A program made the position numbers and the translations under genes. A DNA stretch of 64,000 nucleotides from Candidatus Competibacter sp. (lineage in GTDB: Bacteria > Pseudomonadota > Gammaproteobacteria > Competibacterales > Competibacteraceae). Position 1 is the stretch's first letter. Every line of letters begins with the position of its first letter. The DNA lies in assembly GCA_029624815.1 (NCBI GenBank), contig JARSSH010000045.1, positions 1 to 64,000 on the forward strand. Direction: 5' to 3'. A model generated the notes under the pieces. The model was not told the origin of the DNA and did not search any database. It was given only the letters and a program-made list of their open reading frames with translations. Shown in pieces: positions 46,857 through 56,058 of the stretch.

Positions 46857-47668
46857 GATGACTTCCCGTTACTGTGCTGGCGCGCCAAAAAATCACTGAC
46901 CGCGACCAGGTGCTCCTCGCTGTTGTGGCACATCCCCTGAAAACCGGCGCAGCGGTCGAGAAAGTCCGGCAGATTCTCGCGTTGGGCGATTTTCAGCAGG
47001 CGCTTGGTCAGCCGCAGCGCTTTCGGCGGCTGCCCGGCGATACGCCGGGCCAGGGCGTGGGTCCGCTCCAGCAGCTCCGCTTCAGGCACCACCTCCAGCA
47101 ACAGCCCCAGAGCCAGAGCTTCCTCGGCCTTCACCAGACGCCCGGTTAAGGTCAGCTCGGCGGCACGCTGGTAGCCTATCAATCGTTGCAGAAACCAGGC
47201 TCCGCCGTCGCCGGGAATGATTCCCAGATTGAGGAAAGTCTCGCCGAACACCGTGCGCGGCGAACCGATGCGTAGATCGCACATGCAGGCCAGATCGAAA
47301 CCGGCACCAATGGCCGGACCGTTGACCGCGGCGATGGTCGGAATTTCGGCCTTGTGCAATGCCAGCGGAATACGTTGAATTCCACGCCGGTAGCGCTCTT
47401 CGACTTCGGCCACGTCGCCGGCAAAATCGCCGCCACGGTTCGCCATGTCCTTGACGTTGCCGCCCGCTGAAAAGGCGGCGCCGGCGCCGGTCAGCACCAA
47501 TACCGAAACCGCCGGGTTGAGATTGGCCCATTCCACCGTGCGGACGATGTCGTCGATTAAGTGGGTTCCCGTCAGGGCGTTACGCACATCGTCGCGCCGC
47601 AGGGTCAGGGTAGCGACCCGGTTGTCGAGCGTCAGTTCGGCGTCTTGCAATTCCAGTGGAGCAATCAT
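46853..47668 (-). CDS. Enoyl-CoA hydratase/isomerase family protein (crotonase)
   Basis: A 271-residue crotonase-fold protein. Oxyanion-hole segments are GAAFSAGGNVKDMANRGG (about 65-82) and NGPAIGAGFDLACMCDLRIGS. The GETFLNLGIIPGDGGAWFLQRL stretch carries the catalytic region. The HxxSAGGN-type motif resembles short-chain enoyl-CoA hydratases. Substrate unknown. It is 14 bases after the ADP-forming synthetase gene. Confidence 0.9.
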   Translation of the reverse strand: MIAPLELQDAELTLDNRVATLTLRRDDVRNALTGTHLIDDIVRTVEWANLNPAVSVLVLTGAGAAFSAGGNVKDMANRGGDFAGDVAEVEERYRRGIQRIPLALHKAEIPTIAAVNGPAIGAGFDLACMCDLRIGSPRTVFGETFLNLGIIPGDGGAWFLQRLIGYQRAAELTLTGRLVKAEEALALGLLLEVVPEAELLERTHALARRIAGQPPKALRLTKRLLKIAQRENLPDFLDRCAGFQGMCHNSEEHLVAVSDFLARQHSNGKSS

Positions 47669-47682
47669 GAGGGTCGTCTCCT

Positions 47683-49827
47683 TCAGTCAGCCCGATCGAG
47701 AATCATACGAGCATCGACCACCGCGTAGCCATCGGGATAGGCTATCAGAGGATTAAGATCGATCTCCGCGATTTCGGGATGCGCCTCGACAATGCTAGCC
47801 ACCTTGAGAATCAATTCCACCAGCGCCGCTTTGCTCACGCCCGCCGCGCCGCGAGCGCCTTCCAGGATCTTGCGAGCCTTGATCTGATTCACCATGGATT
47901 CCGCGTCCTGCCGACTCAGCGGGATCGAACGGAAGGCGATGTCCTCCAGGATTTCCACGAAGATGCCGCCCAGTCCGAACATCATGACCGGGCCAAAGAT
48001 CGGGTCGCGGCTGACGCCGATGATGACTTCCACCCCTTTAGCGACCATCGGGGTGAGCAGAACGCCGGCGATGTCGGCGTCGGCCTGGTAAGCGCGGCAC
48101 GAGGCCATGATTTCCGCATAAGCAGCGTGCAGCGCGTCGCGTCCTTGCAGGTTCAGCTTGACCCCGCCCGCATCCGACTTATGCAGGATGTCCTTGGAAA
48201 CGACCTTCATCGCCACCGGCCGGTCGAGCCATTCAGGGTCCAGCGTGTCCAGATCGGCTGCGGTGGAGATCCAGCGTTGCGCCGGCACGTCGATGCCATA
48301 GGTGGCAAGCAGCTCCTTGGCTTCCGGTTCGAGCAGGTCGCGGCCCGCCTGGCGCGCGGCGACGATCCTCTGCCGTACCGACTCATTCGGCCGCACCGGT
48401 TCCACGTGAACGGCGTCGGCAGCGCGCCGGGCAAACTCGCCGCGTTCGCTCAGAGCGGCTAGTACTTCCACCGCATGCTCGATGGAGTCGTACACCGGCA
48501 CGCCGGAACCGCGCAACAGCTCCAGTGGTTCGGGTTTCAGCGGTGCGTACAGGCTGTAAACGATCAGGGGCTTGTCGCTCTTCTGCTTGATCGCGGCAAG
48601 TTCCTTGGCCGCGTCAAGTTCCTGACTGGCCAACTCTTGAGCGAAACGAATCCCATAGCCGCCGAACATGCCGACCAGGAAGACCTGATCGACGTTGCGG
48701 TCCTGGCAGAGAATCTCGGCGCAAGTCGCCAGCAAACCCGGATGGGCGTCGGTACTGCCGGCCACATCGATTGGGTTCGCCAGAGAAGCTTGGGGGAATA
48801 GCACGGTGCGTAACCGCTCGCGGGTTGTGGATTCCAGCTCGGCCAACTGCAAGCCGGCTTCCGAGAGACGATCGGAGGCGATGGTGGCCTGTCCGCCACC
48901 GTCGGCCAGGATGGCGACGCGCCGACCGGCGGCTTGCTGTAACAACCCCAACCCTTCGGCAACCGGCAAAATCTCATCGGACTTGCCGACCACGTTGACG
49001 CCGGCCTGGCGGAGCACATCGACGGTCATGGCGTAGCTGCCCGCCAACGCGCCCGTGTGCGAACTGGCCGCTTTCTGGCCGGCCGCCGTGCTGCCCGACT
49101 TGTAGACCACCACTGGCTTTTTCCGGGCGGTTTCCCGAGCGACCCGCAGAAACTTGCGGCCGTTCTTGAAGCCTTCCACATACAAGGTGGCGACCTGCGT
49201 GTTCGCCTCTTCGCCTAGATAATGCAGGTAGTCGGCGAACCCGATGTCGGTCTGGTTGCCCGGTCCAACATAGGTGCTAAATCCAATGTGACCGTTGTGC
49301 TGAGCTTCCAGCGCCAACGCCAACAGCATGTTGCCCGACTGCGAAATGATCCCGACGTTACCCGGCTTGACCGCGTCCAGTGCCAGCAAGTTGACTTTCT
49401 TATGCAGGTTGAACAGGCCGGAGGTGTTCGGACCGATGATGCGCACCCCACTACGTCGCGCCGCCTCCAGGGTTTCGCGTTCCAGCCGAACGCCGGCTTC
49501 CCCGGCCTCACCGAAACCACTGGCCAGAATCACGGCGCCCTTGACGCCATTCCGGCCGCTCAGTTCGAGAATGCCGGGCAAGGTCTTGGCGGGCGTGCAG
49601 ATCAGCGCCAAGTCCACCGGTTCCGGCACCTGTTCGATGGAGGGATAGGCTTTAAGACCCATGATCTCGTTCAGCTTAGGATGAATCGGATAGATCTTGC
49701 CGGCATAGCCATCGTTGAGGAGACCCACCAGCGCTTTGTAGCCACGCTTGGTCGGGTCCAGGGAAGCGCCAATGATCGCAATCGAATCGGGCGCGAGGAA
49801 TTGATGGAGCGGACTGTTCATGCTCAA
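47683..49827 (-). CDS. ADP-forming acyl-CoA synthetase (acetate-CoA ligase, NDP-forming family)
   Basis: A 714-residue single-chain enzyme. A CoA-binding Rossmann domain (about 8-135, IAIIGASLDPTKRGYKAL), succinyl-CoA-ligase-like domains (about 150-460, with the phosphorylated-His region SSHTGALAGSYAM), and a C-terminal ATP-grasp part (about 490-710, PVAMKVVSKDILHKSDAGGVKLNL) are visible. The reaction is acid + CoA + ATP to acyl-CoA + ADP + Pi, or the reverse. With two crotonases it suggests breakdown of a carboxylic acid through CoA esters. It overlaps the upstream hydratase by four bases. Confidence 0.92.
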   Translation of the reverse strand: MSMNSPLHQFLAPDSIAIIGASLDPTKRGYKALVGLLNDGYAGKIYPIHPKLNEIMGLKAYPSIEQVPEPVDLALICTPAKTLPGILELSGRNGVKGAVILASGFGEAGEAGVRLERETLEAARRSGVRIIGPNTSGLFNLHKKVNLLALDAVKPGNVGIISQSGNMLLALALEAQHNGHIGFSTYVGPGNQTDIGFADYLHYLGEEANTQVATLYVEGFKNGRKFLRVARETARKKPVVVYKSGSTAAGQKAASSHTGALAGSYAMTVDVLRQAGVNVVGKSDEILPVAEGLGLLQQAAGRRVAILADGGGQATIASDRLSEAGLQLAELESTTRERLRTVLFPQASLANPIDVAGSTDAHPGLLATCAEILCQDRNVDQVFLVGMFGGYGIRFAQELASQELDAAKELAAIKQKSDKPLIVYSLYAPLKPEPLELLRGSGVPVYDSIEHAVEVLAALSERGEFARRAADAVHVEPVRPNESVRQRIVAARQAGRDLLEPEAKELLATYGIDVPAQRWISTAADLDTLDPEWLDRPVAMKVVSKDILHKSDAGGVKLNLQGRDALHAAYAEIMASCRAYQADADIAGVLLTPMVAKGVEVIIGVSRDPIFGPVMMFGLGGIFVEILEDIAFRSIPLSRQDAESMVNQIKARKILEGARGAAGVSKAALVELILKVASIVEAHPEIAEIDLNPLIAYPDGYAVVDARMILDRAD

Positions 49828-50618
49828 TACCCCTTGAACCGTGGCGCGCGTTTTTCGGCGAAGGCATTGACGCCTTCTCGCCAGTCTTCGGTCACCGTGC
49901 AGCTAAACACGCCGTCCAGCTCCAGTTGCAATTGGGTGGCGAAATCATGACTGGCGGCTTGATTGAGCAAATTTTTCGCCACGGCCATCGACACCGGCGC
50001 TTTGCTTGCCAATTCCTGAACGAATTGCCGGGCGCGATCCAGTAGTTCCGCGTCAGGATGAACCTGGGTGGCCAACCCGATGCGCCGCGCTTCGATCCCG
50101 TTGATGCGGGTGCCCAGAAACAGCAGCTCACGCGCTTTGCCGAGACCGATCAGGCGCGGCAGGATCTGGGTGACGCCTCCGCCCACGCTGGTGCCGATGC
50201 TGACCTCGGGAAACCCGATTTGCGCGCTCTCGGCCATCAGCACGAAATCACAGGACACCGCCATTTCCGCCCCGGCGCCCAGCGCGTAACCATTGACGGC
50301 CGCCACCACCGGTTTGCTCAGCCGGAAGATTTTCTCGCACACGTCATTACCGAGTTGCAGGTATTGGCGCCGCTGATAGGCGGTGCGCTGCCCTGCCCCA
50401 TGTTCCTTCAAATCGGCGCCGACACAGAACGCCCGACCGGCGCCGGTCAGGATGACGGCCCGAATCGCCGGGTCGCGCTCGGCCAGCGCCAGCGCCGCCA
50501 GCAGTTCGGTGTAGAACTGCTCGACGACCGCGTTGAGGCGATGGGGACGGTTGAAACGAATTTCAGCAACTTGCTGTTCTGAATGGTAAATAATGGTTTC
50601 GAAGTTCGGCGTGTTCAT
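49824..50618 (-). CDS. Enoyl-CoA hydratase (crotonase)
   Basis: A 264-residue crotonase that heads the operon. Motifs are GAGRAFCVGADLKEHGAG (oxyanion hole 1), NGYALGAGAEMAVSCDFVLMAESAQIGFPEVSIGTSVGGGVTQIL and the C-terminal EGVNAFAEKRAPRFKGY. These match standard enoyl-CoA hydratases better than the paralog at 46853-47668. The ATG at 50618 has a GGGCTCCCGCA upstream stretch with only a weak ribosome site. Confidence 0.92.
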   Translation of the reverse strand: MNTPNFETIIYHSEQQVAEIRFNRPHRLNAVVEQFYTELLAALALAERDPAIRAVILTGAGRAFCVGADLKEHGAGQRTAYQRRQYLQLGNDVCEKIFRLSKPVVAAVNGYALGAGAEMAVSCDFVLMAESAQIGFPEVSIGTSVGGGVTQILPRLIGLGKARELLFLGTRINGIEARRIGLATQVHPDAELLDRARQFVQELASKAPVSMAVAKNLLNQAASHDFATQLQLELDGVFSCTVTEDWREGVNAFAEKRAPRFKGY

Positions 50619-50801
50619 TGCGGGAGCCCTTGGAAGATTACCTGGATATCATATTGAATAAGAAAAATACATTTGTGCTTTTCTAAAGTGTACACCAGTG
50701 AGCTTTCTTGTAAATATATTTGTTATTATTTTATAAAAAAATCACACATGTTTTTTTGTTGACGAGCTACACCACGTTGACTTGCGCTACCACGCTGCGC
50801 G

Positions 50802-50990
50802 TTGATACAAGGGAAAGGCTACGATGCGAATTCGCTCAGGGTGAAGTACAACGAAACTCCCCGCAAGACGATGGCCGTGGTCGCGGACCGGCGCGACAAT
50901 GCGAGCACCGAGTGCGGGACGCGCGGCGGCGGTATGGCGGATGAGGTGAACGACTACGTTTGCCGCATTTGTCGCCCGATCAAAAGGTAA
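50802..50990 (+). other. Unassigned open fragment, possibly a gene remnant
   Basis: A 62-codon plus-strand frame (MIQGKGYDANSLRVKYNETP ... VCRICRPIKR) without a recognisable family. It has a coding-like residue mix but no ribosome site and it abuts the broken transposase. The 50619-50800 stretch before it is AT-rich (promoter side of the acyl-CoA operon) with no motif I can name. Confidence 0.25.
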
Positions 50991-51709
50991 AATTGTGGTG
51001 CCGATCCTGCGCTGGTTGCGCCGGATACGTCCCGGTCAGGTGCTCGAACAGCGTCGGCTGGTTAGCTTTGACTTGCACCAGCCGGTGGTTACCGGTGGCC
51101 AGGATAGTTTCAACCGTTTTTTTGACAGTGCAGCGCATCCAGGGTGAACAGCCGTCCGGAGAGACCGAGTTCGTCAATGAGTTGCCGGGCCGCCGGAATT
51201 TCATGGGATTTGTCAGCGGCGCCGATCAGCACATGCCCCAGGATCAAGGTCCGATCCGTGGTCAGGGCGCTGAGTATCTGTAGCGCCTTCCGATCCTGGA
51301 ATCGATCGAAACCGCCGCGCAAGGTTTTGCCATCCAGCGCGACGCCGGTCAAACCGTCACTTGATCCGGCGAGCACCGCCGCGTGGCCTCGAAAGACCGC
51401 CTCGACGGCGGCCGGGTCTAACCCCTGCACGGTGTGGCGGATCGCGGTATGGGCCGGCGCTCGCTTCCAGTGTTGTACCCTGCAGAGTACGCTCAACCGC
51501 AGCAACCGGGCCGCGATGAAGCGCTGAATCTTGCGGTACGACGAGGCGTCCGACAGGATCGCTAGAATGCTGAACAACAACACATGCTCCAAGCGATACC
51601 GCCGACCTTGGGGACGGCGGTGGTCGGGAATCGCGGGAGAAAAGTCGGCAATAGCATCAGTGCATCCTATGATCTGAAAAGATGGCAGAATGAACTGGTT
51701 GATAAGCAT
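50985..51709 (-). pseudogene. ISAs1-family transposase, frameshifted and 3'-truncated
   Basis: The N-terminal part (51709 to 51110) has the ISAs1/H-repeat pattern: PDHRRPQGRRYRLEHVLLFSILAIL, AVDGKT-like GVALDGKTLRGGFD and FTLDALHCQK. At a run of seven A on the minus strand (near 51118) the frame breaks. Removing one A continues KTVETILATGNHRLVQVKANQPTLFEHL in the next frame. The protein then stops about 130 residues early, so the C-terminal catalytic Glu region is lost. No inverted repeats were identified. Confidence 0.8.
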
Positions 51710-51767
51710 TGAACAGCCTTGGGCAAGTCCCTTTCATTCGTTAGCTATTCATGCTTCGAGAAAAGTT

Positions 51768-52142
51768 ATGAACTTTGACATTCAAGCATCACAATTTGCA
51801 AATCTTCTAGAGATTGCAAGTCTTTCAGCATTAAATGGGGAAATTTACGAGTATCAAGAAAAACTCATAAAACTATTCCGTGAACGTAAAATGCCATTTT
51901 TGGCAACGATGCCAATGAGACACAGAGTAAAATGCGCAGAATGTCGAGTCGAAAGCGGGGAATCTATATATCATTTTGAAAATCCAGCAGTTAAAGCAAG
52001 CATTGACGGTGTTGAAATTATGTGGGGTCGCCCTGTTGGCCTATGGGTACAGGTTAAAACGGAAGAGTTACATCAAGTTTTAGCACATAAGGCCAAGCCA
52101 AGTGAGGCTCTTCAAAAGGTATTTGAAAGTGTCAATAGCTAG
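51768..52142 (+). CDS. Hypothetical protein, AT-rich
   Basis: A 124-residue protein starting MNFDIQASQFANLLEIASLS. It has a C-x2-C pair (KCAECRVESG) and no recognised domain. Base use is much more AT-rich than the neighbours, which suggests acquired DNA. AAAAG precedes the ATG. It lies just beside the broken transposase. Bases 52143-52331 after it contain no gene I can support. Confidence 0.55.
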   Translation: MNFDIQASQFANLLEIASLSALNGEIYEYQEKLIKLFRERKMPFLATMPMRHRVKCAECRVESGESIYHFENPAVKASIDGVEIMWGRPVGLWVQVKTEELHQVLAHKAKPSEALQKVFESVNS

Positions 52143-52331
52143 CAAATTGCTCAACTTGACGCATAACCTTCGCTTCGCGACTGACCTACGGCCATTTTAG
52201 CCGCGCACTACGCTCTCGATTATGCACAGAGGCTTTTAATACGAAACATGGCAAATTTGTGGCCTGTCGCCGCTAAGTACAATCAGGCATTTGTCCGTTC
52301 CTAACGTTAGCAATCACGCGTCATTGATGAT

Positions 52332-52928
52332 TCAAAACGAGGGCGGAGTACACACGCTGATCAACTCGCACTCCTGGTCGCCCACATTGCGAAAGCGGTG
52401 CGGCTGGCGGCTATCAAAGTAATAAGCATCTCCTGCCTCCAGTACACGGCTCTGGTCGCCCACCACGATCTCGATCCGCCCCCGCAGCACGATACCGCCT
52501 TCCTCGCCATCGTGTTGCAACATGAGTTTGCCGGTATCGGCGCCGGGCGCGTAGCGCTCGTGCAGGATTTGCAATTTACGGTTATGTAAATTCCTTCCCA
52601 CCTGGCGAAAGGAAATCGCCCCCTTGGCCAGCTCCAGCAATTCGCGCGCCTTGAAAAAAACTTGATCCTGAGAAGGCAGATCCAGGGTAAAGAACTCGCT
52701 GAGCGACAGCGGGATTCCATCCAACACTTTCTTCAGGGACGCCACCGACGGACTGTTCTTGTTTTGTTCGATCAGGGAAATGGTGCCGTTGGTTACCCCG
52801 GCGCGGCGGGCCAGCTCGCGCTGCGACAGACCGTATTGCTCACGCACGGCCCGCAGGCGGGTACCCAGGTCGAACCCCAGCTCCGCATCGGTCAGGCTAT
52901 CGGCGGGATGTTCAACAACGTTCGACAT
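52332..52928 (-). CDS. PuuR-like XRE-cupin transcriptional repressor
   Basis: A 198-residue regulator with an N-terminal XRE helix-turn-helix (about 22-76, LRAVREQYGLSQRELARRAGVTNGTISLIEQ) and a C-terminal cupin (about 125-195, EGGIVLRGRIEIVVGDQSRVLEAGDAYYFDSRQPHRFRN). The whole layout and the ending SVCTPPSF resemble E. coli PuuR, the putrescine-responsive repressor. It is divergent from gabD-gabT, so it probably represses them and is relieved by putrescine or a related amine. Confidence 0.85.
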   Translation of the reverse strand: MSNVVEHPADSLTDAELGFDLGTRLRAVREQYGLSQRELARRAGVTNGTISLIEQNKNSPSVASLKKVLDGIPLSLSEFFTLDLPSQDQVFFKARELLELAKGAISFRQVGRNLHNRKLQILHERYAPGADTGKLMLQHDGEEGGIVLRGRIEIVVGDQSRVLEAGDAYYFDSRQPHRFRNVGDQECELISVCTPPSF

Positions 52929-53188
52929 ATTAAACTTCCTTGAGGGGATGGATCATCAGAATACTAACCGATAAAATTATTAATAACAAATTGAAATAAA
53001 ATATAAATTATTTATTTATACGGATGTTTGGCGCGCTTTATGAAAACGTTCTAGATCGATTATTGTTTATTTTTTTAAACGATGCTAGGCTTGCGTTTAT
53101 CAATTCAAGATATCCAGATTATGGTCAGACGCTGCTTTTTCGGCCGGAATGCTGAGCGGCAGCCTCCCGCGAACCCATGGAGTTCCTC
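52929..53188. promoter_or_regulatory. Divergent promoter region, AT-rich, between the PuuR-like gene and gabD
   Basis: The stretch 52970-53030 is almost pure A/T with TATAAATTATTTATTTATA-like near-dyads, suitable for an XRE-type operator. A GGAG lies six bases before the gabD ATG. No exact PuuR consensus is claimed. Confidence 0.5.
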
Positions 53189-54649
53189 ATGCATCTGAAA
53201 GATCCTCGCCTGTTTCATCAACAGTGCTATATCGGCGGCGCCTGGATGGATGCCGATAACAAGGAAACGTTTCCAGTGAGCAACCCAGCCACGGGCGAAA
53301 CACTCGGTAGCGTGCCCAGGCTGGGCGCCACCGAGGTTAGCCGGGCGATCGCGGCAGCCCAGGAGGCTCTCTCCGGTTGGCGGGCGCGAACTGCAAAGGA
53401 ACGCTCGACCATCCTGCGCCGGTGGTTCAATCTGATGCTGGATCATCAGGAAGATCTGGCCGTGTTGATGACCCTGGAGCAGGGCAAGCCACTGACGGAA
53501 GCACGTGGCGAGATCGCGTACGCGGCTTCCTTCATCGAATGGTTTGCCGAAGAAGCCAAGCGGGTTTACGGCGATGTCATTCCTCCACATCAGGCCGACA
53601 AGCGCATCGTCGTCGTCAAGGAACCGATTGGTGTCTGCGCCGCCATCACCCCCTGGAACTTTCCCGCCGCCATGATCACCCGCAAGGCCGGCGCCGCGCT
53701 GGCCGCGGGTTGCACCATGATCATCAAGCCCGCCTCGCAGACCCCGTTCTCGGCGCTGGCGCTGTGTGAGCTGGCGGAACGGGCCGGCGTGCCGGCGGGG
53801 GTACTGAATGCCGTCACCGGTTCCGCGCAAGTCATTGGCGCTGAACTCACCGCCAGCCCGATGATCCGCAAGCTGAGCTTCACCGGCTCCACGGCCATTG
53901 GCAAGCAACTCATGCGGGAATGCGCCGGCACGATGAAGAAGCTGTCGCTGGAACTGGGCGGTAACGCGCCCTTCATCGTGTTCGACGACGCCGATCTGGA
54001 TGCCGCCGTGGAAGGCGCAATCATCTCCAAATACCGCAACACCGGTCAGACCTGCGTCTGCGCCAACCGCATCCTGGTGCAAGACGGCGTCTACCAGGCG
54101 TTCGCCGACAAGCTGAGCCAGGCAGTGGCGGCTCAACTCAAGGTCGGTAATGGTCTGGAGTCCGGCGTGACTCAAGGGCCGTTGATCGATGAGGCCGCCG
54201 TGGCGAAGGTGGAGGAGCATATCGCCGATGCGTTGAGCAAGGGCGCTCGCATCATGCTAGGCGGCCAACGGCACGAACTCGGCGGGACGTTTTTCCAGCC
54301 CACGATTCTGACGCAGGTGACCCCGGAAATGGCGGTGGCGCGGGAAGAAACCTTCGGTCCGGTGGCGCCGCTGTTCCGCTTCTCGACCGAGCAGGACGCC
54401 ATCCGCATGGCCAATGACACCGAGTTCGGCCTGGCTTCCTATTTCTACAGCCGCGACATCGGTCGGATCTGGCGCGTCAGCGAAGCTTTGGAATACGGCA
54501 TGGTCGGCGTCAACACCGGGCTCATTTCCACTGAAATCGCGCCCTTCGGCGGTATGAAGGAATCTGGCCTCGGCCGTGAGGGCTCCAAGTACGGCATCGA
54601 AGAATACTTGGAAATCAAGTATCTGTGCATGGGCGGCATCGACCGCTGA
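53189..54649 (+). CDS. gabD: Succinate-semialdehyde dehydrogenase (NAD(P)+)
   Basis: A 486-residue aldehyde dehydrogenase of the GabD group. NAD(P) site: AITPWNFPAAMITRKAGAALAAGCTMIIKPASQTP. The general base Glu is in LELGGNAPFIVFDDADLD and the nucleophile Cys in NTGQTCVCANRILVQDG. The pattern TCVCANR is specific to succinate/glutarate semialdehyde dehydrogenases. It completes GABA degradation by oxidising succinate semialdehyde to succinate. The start at 53189 follows GGAGTTCCTC. Confidence 0.93.
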   Translation: MHLKDPRLFHQQCYIGGAWMDADNKETFPVSNPATGETLGSVPRLGATEVSRAIAAAQEALSGWRARTAKERSTILRRWFNLMLDHQEDLAVLMTLEQGKPLTEARGEIAYAASFIEWFAEEAKRVYGDVIPPHQADKRIVVVKEPIGVCAAITPWNFPAAMITRKAGAALAAGCTMIIKPASQTPFSALALCELAERAGVPAGVLNAVTGSAQVIGAELTASPMIRKLSFTGSTAIGKQLMRECAGTMKKLSLELGGNAPFIVFDDADLDAAVEGAIISKYRNTGQTCVCANRILVQDGVYQAFADKLSQAVAAQLKVGNGLESGVTQGPLIDEAAVAKVEEHIADALSKGARIMLGGQRHELGGTFFQPTILTQVTPEMAVAREETFGPVAPLFRFSTEQDAIRMANDTEFGLASYFYSRDIGRIWRVSEALEYGMVGVNTGLISTEIAPFGGMKESGLGREGSKYGIEEYLEIKYLCMGGIDR

Positions 54650-54695
54650 GCCGTATGCTGCAACCTTTTCCCCTTTGCCGATGGAGTACCGAACG

Positions 54696-55982
54696 ATGAC
54701 CACCAACGCCGAACTGTTGTCGCGCCGCGCCCAAGCCGTCGCCCGCGGCGTGTCCAGCATTCATCCTATCGCCGCCGAGCGCGCCGAGAATGCCGAGATC
54801 TGGGATGTGCAAGGCAAGCGCTATATCGATTTTGCGGGCGGCATCGCCGTGCTCAATACCGGTCATCGCCATCCCCAGGTGATGGCGGCGGTTGAGGCGC
54901 AAATGCAGCGCTATACCCATACCTGTTTTCAGGTGATGAGCTATGAACCTTATGTGGCGCTGGCCGAGCGGCTCAATGCCCTGGCGCCGTGTCGGGAACC
55001 CAATAAAACGCTGCTGCTGACCACCGGCGCCGAGGCGGTGGAAAACGCTATCAAGATTGCCCGTTTTTATACCAAACGCTCGGCGGTCATCGCCTTCAGC
55101 GGCGGTTTCCACGGCCGGACCATGCTGGCGCTGGGTCTGACCGGCAAGGTGCCGGCCTACAAGACCGGTTTTGGCCCCTTTCCCGAGATCTACCACGCGC
55201 CGTTTCCCAATCCCCTGCATGGCGTCAGCATCGATCAGTCGCTGGGGATGCTGGAGTATTTCTTTAAAGTGGACGTGGAACCGGAGCGGGTGGCGGCGAT
55301 CATCATCGAACCGGTGCAAGGGGAGGGCGGTTTTTATATCGCGCCGCCGGAATTCCTGAAACGCCTGCGCCAGCTTTGCGATCAGCACGGCATTCTGCTG
55401 ATCGCCGATGAAATCCAGACCGGCGCGGCGCGCACGGGCAAGTTTTTCGCCATCGAGCATAGCGGAGTGGCGCCCGATCTGATCACCATGGCCAAAAGTC
55501 TGGCCGGCGGTTTTCCGCTCTCGGCGGTGGTCGGCCGCGCCGAGGTCATGGACAGTGTTGGTCCCGGCGGTCTGGGCGGCACTTATGCCGGCAGCCCGCC
55601 GGCCTGCGCGGCGGCTTTGGCGGTGTTGGACATCATTGAGCGCGAGGGCCTGCTGGAACGTAGCCTGCGACTGGGCGAAACAATCCAGGCCCGCCTCAAA
55701 AAACTGGCCGACAGTGTGACCCGCATCGGCGACGTGCGCGGCCTGGGGGCCATGGTGGCGATGGAATTTTTCAAGGACGAGGAACACCGGGTGCCCGACC
55801 CTGAATTGACCAAGGCGCTGGTGACCCGCGCGGCCGAGCGCGGTCTGATCCTGCTGTCTTGTGGCATGTACGGGAACGTCGTGCGTATCCTGGTGCCGCT
55901 GACCGCATCCGACGCGCTGGTGGACGAAGGCTTGACGATCATTGAACAATGCTTGGAATCACTGACGCTGGAAGTGGCCTGA
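54696..55982 (+). CDS. gabT: 4-aminobutyrate aminotransferase
   Basis: A 428-residue class-III aminotransferase. Motifs: NTGHRHPQVMAAVEAQMQRYTHTCFQ, TTGAEAVENAIKIAR, FSGGFHGRT, LLIADEIQTGAARTGKFFA and the Schiff-base Lys in TMAKSLAGGFPLSAVVG. The match is to GABA transaminases. It follows gabD by 46 bases in the same direction. It would convert GABA (or 5-aminovalerate) and 2-oxoglutarate to the semialdehyde and glutamate. Confidence 0.93.
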   Translation: MTTNAELLSRRAQAVARGVSSIHPIAAERAENAEIWDVQGKRYIDFAGGIAVLNTGHRHPQVMAAVEAQMQRYTHTCFQVMSYEPYVALAERLNALAPCREPNKTLLLTTGAEAVENAIKIARFYTKRSAVIAFSGGFHGRTMLALGLTGKVPAYKTGFGPFPEIYHAPFPNPLHGVSIDQSLGMLEYFFKVDVEPERVAAIIIEPVQGEGGFYIAPPEFLKRLRQLCDQHGILLIADEIQTGAARTGKFFAIEHSGVAPDLITMAKSLAGGFPLSAVVGRAEVMDSVGPGGLGGTYAGSPPACAAALAVLDIIEREGLLERSLRLGETIQARLKKLADSVTRIGDVRGLGAMVAMEFFKDEEHRVPDPELTKALVTRAAERGLILLSCGMYGNVVRILVPLTASDALVDEGLTIIEQCLESLTLEVA

Positions 55983-56058
55983 GCTTAGATTGCCCTCGAT
56001 GGTTCGGCCCAGTCGCCGGCCGCGAGGGCGCGGATTACAACCCAAAGGTAGCTTGATC

